From Flavobacterium sp. JAS (GTDB lineage: Bacteria; Bacteroidota; Bacteroidia; Flavobacteriales; Flavobacteriaceae), in the NCBI RefSeq assembly GCF_020991455.1, contig NZ_JAJMOX010000003.1, positions 248,001 to 312,000 of the forward strand: a DNA stretch of 64,000 nucleotides, read 5' to 3'. Shown one piece after another: positions 32,266 to 40,811 of this stretch (position 1 is the stretch's first letter; every line of letters begins with the position of its first letter). The position numbers were made by a program, and so were the translations under genes. The notes under the pieces are model-generated. The model was given only the letters and a program-made list of their open reading frames with translations, had not been told where the DNA came from and did not search any database.

Positions 32266-35200
32266 TATTTTAAAATTTTTTCAAGTTCTTCTAAAGAGTT
32301 GACAAAGATAACTCCTTGCGATTTAATTCTATCAATCATTCTAACTTGAGCATCTGTAGCCTCTTTTAACGATTTATCAACATAAAGAATTATTTTTTTC
32401 TGGTTAGGATTACAAAAGTTGTCTGCTGATTTATCTAATAACTTTGTAAATTGATCTTCCTTAACTGAATTAAAAGTAGCTTTTACTTCTATTATTTCAT
32501 CTAATGTCGCAACATCAAAATCTGTTATATTAGGATTTATTTTTTGACCAAATCCAGTTAAAGTTTTTTTGGTCTTTACAAATTCACCAACTTTCCCCTC
32601 TGTGATACGGCCAATATTATTTGGATCTAAAATATCCAATTTTTTTGTTGCTTCAATTGCTTGATCAATATCTTTGACTCCTTGTTCAGACCATTTGAGT
32701 AATTTTCCTGCGGGATTTGTATACTCAATTTTATTACCATTTTTGACAAGAGAGCCTAATGTTCCAGTAATTTGTTCCCAAGCACCATCTTTCATTTTCC
32801 ATGTTTCCAAGATTTCTATTTCTTTGGAAAGATTTTGAAATGAATTGGATGTTTTTACCTGTATTGCACCACCTAATTCATCAAACCAAGGAATTGCTTC
32901 TCCATATTCAAATATCAAATCCGAAGGTATAGATTTCATTCTATATTTATAATAAAAATACTCTTTACCTTCTTCAACTAATACGGAATAATTTTCCATT
33001 AAAGCACGTGAAGAAATAGTATAGCTTGAATTAGGAGGAACGACGCCAGCATAACCACCACCTAAACCTTCTCTTGTTTGAAACCTGTCAAAAATTTCAT
33101 CAATTGAAGGAGCTTTTCTTTTATCAACTCCCCATACTCCTTCACATGGTGGATATTCTTTAGCAGGATCTAGGCCAAATTTTCTATATACGGTTTTTAA
33201 ATCATTTTCATGCCCTTTACCTTTTGTCCATGCCTCATAAATTTCAGGAGCAAATTTATTTCCATTTGCATTCTTTATTTGTGAAGCTGTTTTAATATAG
33301 AATTCTTCAAATGTAACGTTTCTTACTTTTAATTTCCACACCTTTTTAAAAGCACCTAAGTCGTCAATTGATTTTATACCTTTATTATTCCATTTTTTCC
33401 AAACTTCAAATAATTCAATATCATCATTCAATGACTTAAATACGGTTGACGTTGCAACTTCAAAATCACTTAAAAATTTAGATTTTAAGTCTGGTGTTAG
33501 TTTAGTTATTTCATCGGCTAGGTTTTTATATCCTAAATTTTCGATTCGAGTTAAAATTCCGGTTTCTGTATTTGAAGAGAATATCCAGGCAACTATATTT
33601 CCTGCGTCATCTTTTCCTATTTTTAGGATTCCGGTTTTTCCTGAAATCATATCAGTAATTACTTCGTTTGACTCATAAAGAATATGATTTACTTGATTTG
33701 ATCCAGATCCAATTGGAGCTATTATTTTTAAGCCCTCTTTTGAAAATTCTAAAATATTTTTGTTTAAATGTGCATTTATAATTCTTATTTTGGCTCCATC
33801 AGGCAGAACTTTTAAAACATCTTCAGGAACTCTTTCTATAATTCCTAAAACAATCTTTCGGGTAATATTATTACCAAATTTAGCCATAGCAGGAATAACA
33901 TTTTTAAGTGCTGTTATTGTTGCTACTGTTCTTGATGGTGCTGATTTAATAACATTTGCAATAATTTTTGCTACATCTGAAAGTTCTCCAGCTGTTGAAA
34001 GTGCCTTTATTTCTCCAACTCCAATATAAAAAGATAATACAAAAACTACATCGTAACATGTTGCGTATGTTGTTTGGTATCCATCAAGCCCGTATCCATC
34101 CACGTAACCATGGTGTTCTTTTAAAGTTGTCCATAAATCTTTTCCTATAGAAGAAAAAGCATTTTCCTTTGATAAACCATTGTATGTTTCACTTAAAAAT
34201 TTATTAATGTCTGCAGGATTGGATGTCAAACCATCAGCTAAAGTGGTAATTCCTAATGCTAGATCTACTATAGAATTCCATATTCCGCAACCACATGCAT
34301 TAGGATAATTATAGAAATCTTTAGGAATTAATGCTGCTAAACTTTCTGGCTTAACTCCTGCTCTTTCAAATAAATAATCAAAAACTTTATTTTGAACATT
34401 ATCAATTCGGTTTGGATTATAATAGCTTTCAGGTATTTTTAGATTTTTTAACAAACAACTTAATAATTCAATAGCTTCATTACCACTAATTAATTCATAA
34501 GTATCTTTACCTAAAGCTTCTAGAAGTTCAAAATCAAGTTTTATTTCATTGCCATCTTTTTGAATTTTTTGCCTTAAATTTTCAGCAATTGTACAATCAG
34601 TATCAAATTCCTCAGTAATATATTTATATAAAAGATATTCATCCTTAATTCTTTTATAATCTTCTAAATTTATTACCAAAGTAACATCATTAAGATTTGA
34701 TCCGGAAACACCTTTAAGCTTTGCTATTAAATCTTTATGACCATATTTTAACATTTCTCTGAAATTAATAACCTGCTTTAATTCAATAGAATTTGCATCT
34801 CCATCCAGTTTATCTATAAACACATTTTTGTATGCTAAAATATAATCTGCCAATTCATCTTTTTCTGTTTCGGTAATTGTTATATTATTTGATTGATAGT
34901 GTTCTAATACAAATTTGTAAAATTCTTGGGCTCTTCCTTTTAGACAATTTATTTTGTCATTAATTGTAGCTTCTAATTTTATTTCAGTTAGTCCTGCTAG
35001 TTGATTTATATTTTTTGAAGCATAAATATTTTCTTTATCAATACCTCCATCTATAATTGCACTATTTTTTAATATTCCAGAATAAACTGTGTATGAAGAA
35101 CAATCAGAGTTACCATTTTGCGTAAAGAAAACTTGATTACTTTCGCTTTTCATTGAGTACGGTACTTTACCCGTAAAGTCATAACCATTTGCACTTTCTA

Positions 35201-38200
35201 TTGCATCTTTATAATATCCTTTGAAGATTTTGTCATCAGGTTTAGTGACAAATCCGGACCATCTTTCTTCACCAATAGTAAAGCCAACTAAATAGCCATT
35301 TATAAAGCCAAAATCTCGAGCATCTTTAGGTAAGCTTATAGTTTCTCCTGTAAGACTTACAAAAGATTTTATTTGATTTTCATAGCCTGGTATATTTTGT
35401 ACGATGGTACCTATAAGTTTTGACCATGCTTTATATTCTCCATCACTATCCCCTTGAATAAAGGGATACAACTGTAATCCAGGAGCATGAAGAACTTGCC
35501 AGTCGTTGTGACTTAATTGAACACCGGTTCCATAATCCATTAATAGATCAGTTGTGGTAGTGGTATTGTATTCTGTAAAAGGATGCTTCAAACCAAAAAC
35601 ACCATGACCTAATTCGTGTGCTAATGTTCTAACAGTATTAGTACTATTGAAAATAAAGCCATATTGACGTTTTAAAGGCATGAAGCCTAGAATGTTTGAT
35701 TTATCAGATGGAGAGCCTGTATAAATAATGTAATAGGTGTCTTTTTTGTAATTTGAACCTAACTGCTGTTTTAAGTTTTCCGTTATTTTTTGCTGTTTTC
35801 CAGTGTAGGTGTTAAGTAAATCACTTTCACTGGTTTCTATACTTGGTCCCCAAGTATTTTCTAAACTTATATTTTTTGTATTTACTTCAAAAGAAATTCC
35901 TGCAGGTTCGTAAATTGCGTTTAATTCTTTTTGAGCATTTACTGGTAAAGTAGCATTATTCACGCTTACTAAAGTGACATTTACCTTTTTGTTTGTCAAA
36001 TGCCATAAATCTATAGCCCCGGCAATATCATATTTTCCAGCTGCTTCTTTCGGATCTTTTGGTGCTGCTGGTCTTACAGTGGCTATAAGAGTTTCTTTTG
36101 CAAAATCTAAAGTCTTTTTCAACGTCAATGTTGCAACATTGTCTTTCCAGACAATTTGTGTACTGTCTATAGCAGTACCATTTTGAGTTTTAAAAACAAG
36201 ATCTTTTTTCGTTTTTCCGTTTTTGAATACCGCAGTTGCAGTTATAACATCTATTTTATTAGGACTGTCAGAGATTGCCTTGTAATTGACATTGTATGTA
36301 CCTCCGCTTTTTTGAGGAATAGTTGTGTAGGTTTTGTTTAATTGTCCATTTTCTTTTGTTGGAGCAGTATCAAAAGCATATAATCCGTTTCCTTTAGAAA
36401 AGACTACAGTAACATCTTCAGATGAAATCTGGGCAACATCACCGCTGGATCCCATTCCATTAGTGTTCTTAGGGGTTGGTATTCCACCTGGAGCCAGTTG
36501 TCCAGTCTGTTTAATATCCCCTGCAGGAGCATTCGCCGGAACAGCAAACTGTTTTCCATCTTTATCTGTTATTACAATGTCATTTACTGTTTTCGGAAGT
36601 GTAGTTTTGACATTATCAGGACCTACGATTGTTATAGTGCCATCCTCATTTTTAATAACTGATTTTACAGGAAAATCAACTTGTTGATTAACCACATTAC
36701 CGGCATCTCCAAATACGTCATTTACAACACCATCAAGATCTCCGATACCACTCCAATTCGGGTCATAAGAAGCAATAATCTCCCCAGAAATCAATTTGAA
36801 ATCGGTATTTAGACCAATGTTGTTAAACGTAATTCTAATACGTGAGAATTGTCCAATATTGATTTTATCTCCTCCTAAGGCATCGGCAGCATCGATTAGT
36901 TTTCTGAATTTTTCAAGAAAAGGAAGTGTTACATAACCATCTCCTGAAAAAGTTCCGTTACTTCCGGTTGAATGTATAACCACAATAGGAAAATCTCCTG
37001 CAGCAATAACGTCATTCGGGAAAAGTTCCGGTAATGGTTTTTTATTGGCTAAATCAGCCGGATCTGGTTTTATACCACAACCCTGAAAAGCAATTTCGTC
37101 TCTCACAAGAGTTGTAAATTCTTTTACAGTGCTATGAGTGTATTTACCAACATCGCAAGATGCTCCAACGGTATATTCGTAAGTAGTTTTTGGTTTTAAA
37201 TTACTGATTGTAACATTTTCTCTTGGCGTTACAAGATCATACCATTCTGATCCGGCATTTTTCTCTCTGTATTTTACCTGATAATCGAAGTTATCAATAC
37301 TGCCGCTCCAGGTAATTTTTGCCTGATTTTCGCTTATTCCTTCTGTATTAATTGCTAATGGCGCTGTACAAAATACTTCGTAGGTAAAAGAGTAAATTTC
37401 GCTGTAACCATTATTTTTAAAAACTCCAATTTCTTCGGCGCCAAGTAGTGCTTTTGCTTTTACTCGCCATGCATATTTTTTACCTGGAATAAGCTGTGGT
37501 TCGTTTATGCCATATTGAAGAGAAGTTGTTCTGGTAGTAGTTGTATATAAAGGCGGTGAATAGGCAAATGCATTTTGTACAGGCGTATATTTATCCCAGA
37601 TTTCGACTAATGAAAATTCATACTCAACATTGCTGACATTTATACTTCTTGGTGTCCATCCAAAAATAATATTCTGAATGTTTTGCTGCATAATTGAAGT
37701 ATTATTCAAAGGCAGATTTAAAAATGGCGGTTCATTCTGGAAAATAATCGTTGAAGAACCCGTTTTATTAGATAGTTTTTTGCCAGTTGCAAAGTCGTAA
37801 ACCTCAACATAAATATTATAAAGACCTTCCGGTAAAGGCTGTGCATATTGGTTTGGCGTAAGACCTAATAAATTTTGATACTCAAAATAAGGCGCTAAAT
37901 CGACATTTGTTAACTGTAACGGAAATCCTCCTTCAAGGTATAAAGGTTTTGCACCTGCGACAAAGTCGTTTGTGTTAAACGCGATTCCGTTGCCCTGAAA
38001 ATATATTTTCAATCTCACCTGACGATTCGAAATAGTCAAATCGTTCAGCACCAATTGTATTTTTATTGGACTGTTTATAGTATTAGCATCTGCATAATTA
38101 CTTAAATAAATAGGTGAGGGCTGTGTTAGCTGTGTTGTTATCCTTATCGGAAAGGTTTGTGCATAACCTCCTAATCCTCCTGCAAGCGAACATAACAATA

Positions 38201-38252
38201 ACAGGTACAAGTGTAGTTTTTTTATCATTTTGGGTAATTGAGATTTATCCAT
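32265..38252 (-). CDS. Polymorphic toxin-like exported protein: TANFOR-like/FN3, zincin, TNT-like and nuclease-like domains
   Basis: 1995 residues. A signal peptide (to about residue 31; M9 is a possible alternative start) leads into a TANFOR-like domain (about 33-180, FPIRITTQLTQPSPIYLSNY... LPEGLYNIYVEVYDFATGKKLSN), beta domains with an FN3 near 290-380, and a long beta-rich region. A zincin follows: HELGH at 879-883 with a third His at 890 and Met-turn LMDYG. Beyond about 950 the sequence is more AT-rich: helical pretoxin-like regions, a TNT-like segment (about 1700-1815: YPPCEG, DRFQTREG, SSRAL, GEAIPWFDELGGAIQ with Q1798), then a C-terminal PD-(D/E)XK-like segment (DFDV at 1911-1914, E1922-V-K1924). 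It lacks a T9SS sorting domain. Both toxin domains are motif calls only. Confidence 0.85.
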   Translation of the reverse strand: MDKSQLPKMIKKLHLYLLLLCSLAGGLGGYAQTFPIRITTQLTQPSPIYLSNYADANTINSPIKIQLVLNDLTISNRQVRLKIYFQGNGIAFNTNDFVAGAKPLYLEGGFPLQLTNVDLAPYFEYQNLLGLTPNQYAQPLPEGLYNIYVEVYDFATGKKLSNKTGSSTIIFQNEPPFLNLPLNNTSIMQQNIQNIIFGWTPRSINVSNVEYEFSLVEIWDKYTPVQNAFAYSPPLYTTTTRTTSLQYGINEPQLIPGKKYAWRVKAKALLGAEEIGVFKNNGYSEIYSFTYEVFCTAPLAINTEGISENQAKITWSGSIDNFDYQVKYREKNAGSEWYDLVTPRENVTISNLKPKTTYEYTVGASCDVGKYTHSTVKEFTTLVRDEIAFQGCGIKPDPADLANKKPLPELFPNDVIAAGDFPIVVIHSTGSNGTFSGDGYVTLPFLEKFRKLIDAADALGGDKINIGQFSRIRITFNNIGLNTDFKLISGEIIASYDPNWSGIGDLDGVVNDVFGDAGNVVNQQVDFPVKSVIKNEDGTITIVGPDNVKTTLPKTVNDIVITDKDGKQFAVPANAPAGDIKQTGQLAPGGIPTPKNTNGMGSSGDVAQISSEDVTVVFSKGNGLYAFDTAPTKENGQLNKTYTTIPQKSGGTYNVNYKAISDSPNKIDVITATAVFKNGKTKKDLVFKTQNGTAIDSTQIVWKDNVATLTLKKTLDFAKETLIATVRPAAPKDPKEAAGKYDIAGAIDLWHLTNKKVNVTLVSVNNATLPVNAQKELNAIYEPAGISFEVNTKNISLENTWGPSIETSESDLLNTYTGKQQKITENLKQQLGSNYKKDTYYIIYTGSPSDKSNILGFMPLKRQYGFIFNSTNTVRTLAHELGHGVFGLKHPFTEYNTTTTTDLLMDYGTGVQLSHNDWQVLHAPGLQLYPFIQGDSDGEYKAWSKLIGTIVQNIPGYENQIKSFVSLTGETISLPKDARDFGFINGYLVGFTIGEERWSGFVTKPDDKIFKGYYKDAIESANGYDFTGKVPYSMKSESNQVFFTQNGNSDCSSYTVYSGILKNSAIIDGGIDKENIYASKNINQLAGLTEIKLEATINDKINCLKGRAQEFYKFVLEHYQSNNITITETEKDELADYILAYKNVFIDKLDGDANSIELKQVINFREMLKYGHKDLIAKLKGVSGSNLNDVTLVINLEDYKRIKDEYLLYKYITEEFDTDCTIAENLRQKIQKDGNEIKLDFELLEALGKDTYELISGNEAIELLSCLLKNLKIPESYYNPNRIDNVQNKVFDYLFERAGVKPESLAALIPKDFYNYPNACGCGIWNSIVDLALGITTLADGLTSNPADINKFLSETYNGLSKENAFSSIGKDLWTTLKEHHGYVDGYGLDGYQTTYATCYDVVFVLSFYIGVGEIKALSTAGELSDVAKIIANVIKSAPSRTVATITALKNVIPAMAKFGNNITRKIVLGIIERVPEDVLKVLPDGAKIRIINAHLNKNILEFSKEGLKIIAPIGSGSNQVNHILYESNEVITDMISGKTGILKIGKDDAGNIVAWIFSSNTETGILTRIENLGYKNLADEITKLTPDLKSKFLSDFEVATSTVFKSLNDDIELFEVWKKWNNKGIKSIDDLGAFKKVWKLKVRNVTFEEFYIKTASQIKNANGNKFAPEIYEAWTKGKGHENDLKTVYRKFGLDPAKEYPPCEGVWGVDKRKAPSIDEIFDRFQTREGLGGGYAGVVPPNSSYTISSRALMENYSVLVEEGKEYFYYKYRMKSIPSDLIFEYGEAIPWFDELGGAIQVKTSNSFQNLSKEIEILETWKMKDGAWEQITGTLGSLVKNGNKIEYTNPAGKLLKWSEQGVKDIDQAIEATKKLDILDPNNIGRITEGKVGEFVKTKKTLTGFGQKINPNITDFDVATLDEIIEVKATFNSVKEDQFTKLLDKSADNFCNPNQKKIILYVDKSLKEATDAQVRMIDRIKSQGVIFVNSLEELEKILK

Positions 38253-38282
38253 TATTTGAGCTGGTATCTTATTTTTACGTCT

Positions 38283-40736
38283 TTATTTTTGAATATACTT
38301 TAATTCGATTTCATCATTTGCAGCGTTTTTTACAGCAAGTTCATGATAGAATGGAATCATTTTTAGTTCTATTGCATCGGCAATTTCTGTTGATGCTTTT
38401 TTACTATTGATTAGTTGAAAAGCTTCGCCAATTTCTTGCTTAGTAAAATCGGCTGCATACTGATTTTGCTGTATTTGGGCTGCTGGTACTTTTGCTAAAG
38501 CTCCAATTTCCTTTAACATCCATCTGTGATTTACCAATTGCTTACGACTGTTTTCGGCTCTTTCAGCCAATTTCATGTACGATTTGTAACTTGATGTATT
38601 GGTATCAGGATTGTTTACATTATGCAAAGCGTGATTGTTTACTCTTCCAATTGCAACTGAATAATCGTTTTCAAGACTCTCGTCTTTATGGATCATGTCT
38701 TTTTCAAGTTTCTGTACCGATTCTGCGAAATAATCATTGTATTTTTCTAAAGTTTCAGCTTCAGTAAAATAAGCTTCCAGATAGTCCAAAGCCTTTTCCT
38801 TAAACTCTTTCTCTTCTTTGGCAAGAGTTGTGGCATTTAATAATTCTTCTAATTTGATGGTTTCTTCTGCTGGTAATGGCTGTAAAGCAAGCTGCATTTC
38901 TTTTAATTGCGCGCTGATTTCATCACGTGTCCCTTCGAAAGTTTTTCCGTTGAGGTTTATTTTTAGAATTGGTTCTAATTTTTGAACTGTTTCATCTTCC
39001 GTTTTTGGTTCTCTTTTCGGGCGCAGTTTTATTTTATCAAAAGAGTAGGTATAAGTAAGTGTTGCTGTTAGATCATTATTTTTTCGAGTTTGAGAATTGC
39101 TGAATAATGATATAATTCCGGCACTAAAATTATGTTTCTGCTGATAGATGTAAGATGCGTTTACTCTGAAATTAAAAATATCATTTTGCTTTACACCATC
39201 GTTATAACTTGTATTATAACTCGTTGAGGCAGAAGTAGTGAATTTTTTATCAAAAAATAATTTTGTTGCACCAATTGTTGGCCCAATAATAAGGTTTTTA
39301 CCAGAATCTGTTTTTCCGTAAGTATTGTTTATCGATGCAATCAAGTTTAAATCTTTCATAGGATAACCAATGCTGTAGGAAAGCCCTGAATTATAATAAG
39401 TAGTTGCACCGCCTTCAATTGTTCTTCCTTGCTGTTGATTTACGGCATCCTGCATTGAAAAATTAGCATTGATCGATTTTTTTATTGTTTTCTCGTTCCT
39501 CAATAAATAATTTACTGCAAGAGTCACATTTTGATTGACCTGTCTAAAGTTTAAAGTATCGAGATAATCGTAATTAGAAACCTGATTGATATAATCAAAT
39601 TGATTACGACTATTTGTATAAGATTGGAAATTGGAATAATTTACATTGAAATTTAATTTGTCATTAGCACGATAATCAATTGTTAAAGCAGATACTAAAC
39701 GTTTCATCTGACTTTCTTTCTGCTTGTCTAAATTGTCTTTTTGAAGTCCAAGATTTACCGAAACAGAAACTTTGTCTTTATATAAAGTTTCTGTTGCATT
39801 TACCGTAATATTCTCTAAATCATTATTAAAATAATAACCTCCTAATGTTCTGTAATTTGGGTCGATTCTTTCATATCCTAAACCAAGAGTACCTTTTCCG
39901 GCCGGGTAAACCAACTGACCTTTAAAAGCATTGTAACTTGCCGTTGTATTGTTTGGACTCAAGAACAATGCAGCAACTCCTTTTGCTTTAGTTCCGTCTG
40001 CTGTTCTGGTATCTTCGGTAATACTGCTGTTTGCAATTTCAGTAGAAACCAGTAATTTATCAAACAGTTTGAAAGATGTTTCCAAACTTATTGCAGCATT
40101 TTCTTTTGGAGAAACTCCCAATTCAAAAGGTACAGGATTTGATATAGAATTAATGACGTCTTTTGCTTTAAAGAAAGTTAATCCAAGAGTGATTTTTTCT
40201 AATGCATAGTTTGTTTTAAATCCGTAACCAAATCTTTTATAAGTTGGAAGAATATCCGGATAAGCATTGTTGTATTCGCTGCTTTTTAATAATCTCCCGT
40301 ACATGGCACTTATTTTGAATTTTCCCTGTGGCGTTAAATCCACACCAAAACCGGTAAATTGATGTCCGGCCAAAGTATAAGGCGAAAAAGTCATGCTCAC
40401 GTCTCCAATATGCGCAGTTGCCCATTTATAAGATGGATGAATACTTAAGCGATTCATTAAAACAGGCTTTCCGTATCCAAATTTTTGATTGGTATAGGAG
40501 AATGAAAAAGGAATATTGTACAGTCCGGCCACGTTGAAATTAACGTTTCCATTTAAAAAATAGCTGAAAGGATCTCTGGCTGCATTTCCGGAGTAGAATA
40601 CGCTGTTGGCAGAAACTCCTCCGGATACATTTATCAATTTTGCTTTTCCTAATTCCTGTACATTAAAGTTTTGCGAAAAACTTAATGTACTAATGAGAAA
40701 CAGTATTATACTAAATTTTAGTTTATTTAAAATCAT
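38283..40736 (-). CDS. Outer-membrane beta-barrel protein with helical C-terminal tail, locus partner
   Basis: 817 residues. After a signal peptide (MILNKLKFSIILFLISTLSFSQ) residues 30 to about 580 alternate short amphipathic strands with turns (DPFSYFLNGNVNFNVAGLYNIPFSFSYTNQKFGYG; KLNFNVNYSNFQSYTNSRNQFDY), typical of a large outer-membrane barrel. About 590-817 switches to charged helices (LAKEEKEFKEKALDYLEAYFTEAETLEKYNDYFAESVQKL), probably periplasmic. No named family is recognised. It sits 30 bp upstream of the toxin gene, so a role in its export or surface anchoring is a reasonable guess, comparable to SprF-type partners, without sequence proof. Confidence 0.8.
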   Translation of the reverse strand: MILNKLKFSIILFLISTLSFSQNFNVQELGKAKLINVSGGVSANSVFYSGNAARDPFSYFLNGNVNFNVAGLYNIPFSFSYTNQKFGYGKPVLMNRLSIHPSYKWATAHIGDVSMTFSPYTLAGHQFTGFGVDLTPQGKFKISAMYGRLLKSSEYNNAYPDILPTYKRFGYGFKTNYALEKITLGLTFFKAKDVINSISNPVPFELGVSPKENAAISLETSFKLFDKLLVSTEIANSSITEDTRTADGTKAKGVAALFLSPNNTTASYNAFKGQLVYPAGKGTLGLGYERIDPNYRTLGGYYFNNDLENITVNATETLYKDKVSVSVNLGLQKDNLDKQKESQMKRLVSALTIDYRANDKLNFNVNYSNFQSYTNSRNQFDYINQVSNYDYLDTLNFRQVNQNVTLAVNYLLRNEKTIKKSINANFSMQDAVNQQQGRTIEGGATTYYNSGLSYSIGYPMKDLNLIASINNTYGKTDSGKNLIIGPTIGATKLFFDKKFTTSASTSYNTSYNDGVKQNDIFNFRVNASYIYQQKHNFSAGIISLFSNSQTRKNNDLTATLTYTYSFDKIKLRPKREPKTEDETVQKLEPILKINLNGKTFEGTRDEISAQLKEMQLALQPLPAEETIKLEELLNATTLAKEEKEFKEKALDYLEAYFTEAETLEKYNDYFAESVQKLEKDMIHKDESLENDYSVAIGRVNNHALHNVNNPDTNTSSYKSYMKLAERAENSRKQLVNHRWMLKEIGALAKVPAAQIQQNQYAADFTKQEIGEAFQLINSKKASTEIADAIELKMIPFYHELAVKNAANDEIELKYIQK

Positions 40737-40811
40737 TATTTATCTTCTATGAAAATCAGTTTTGTTTTCGGATTTTCATTATTGTTTGAATTGATATTTT
40801 ATAATTAAGTA

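Noticed and set aside
33760..36687. Several plus-strand frames inside the 1995-residue toxin gene
   Set aside because: Antisense to a continuous domain-bearing frame; they have hydrophobic low-complexity composition and no start signals.
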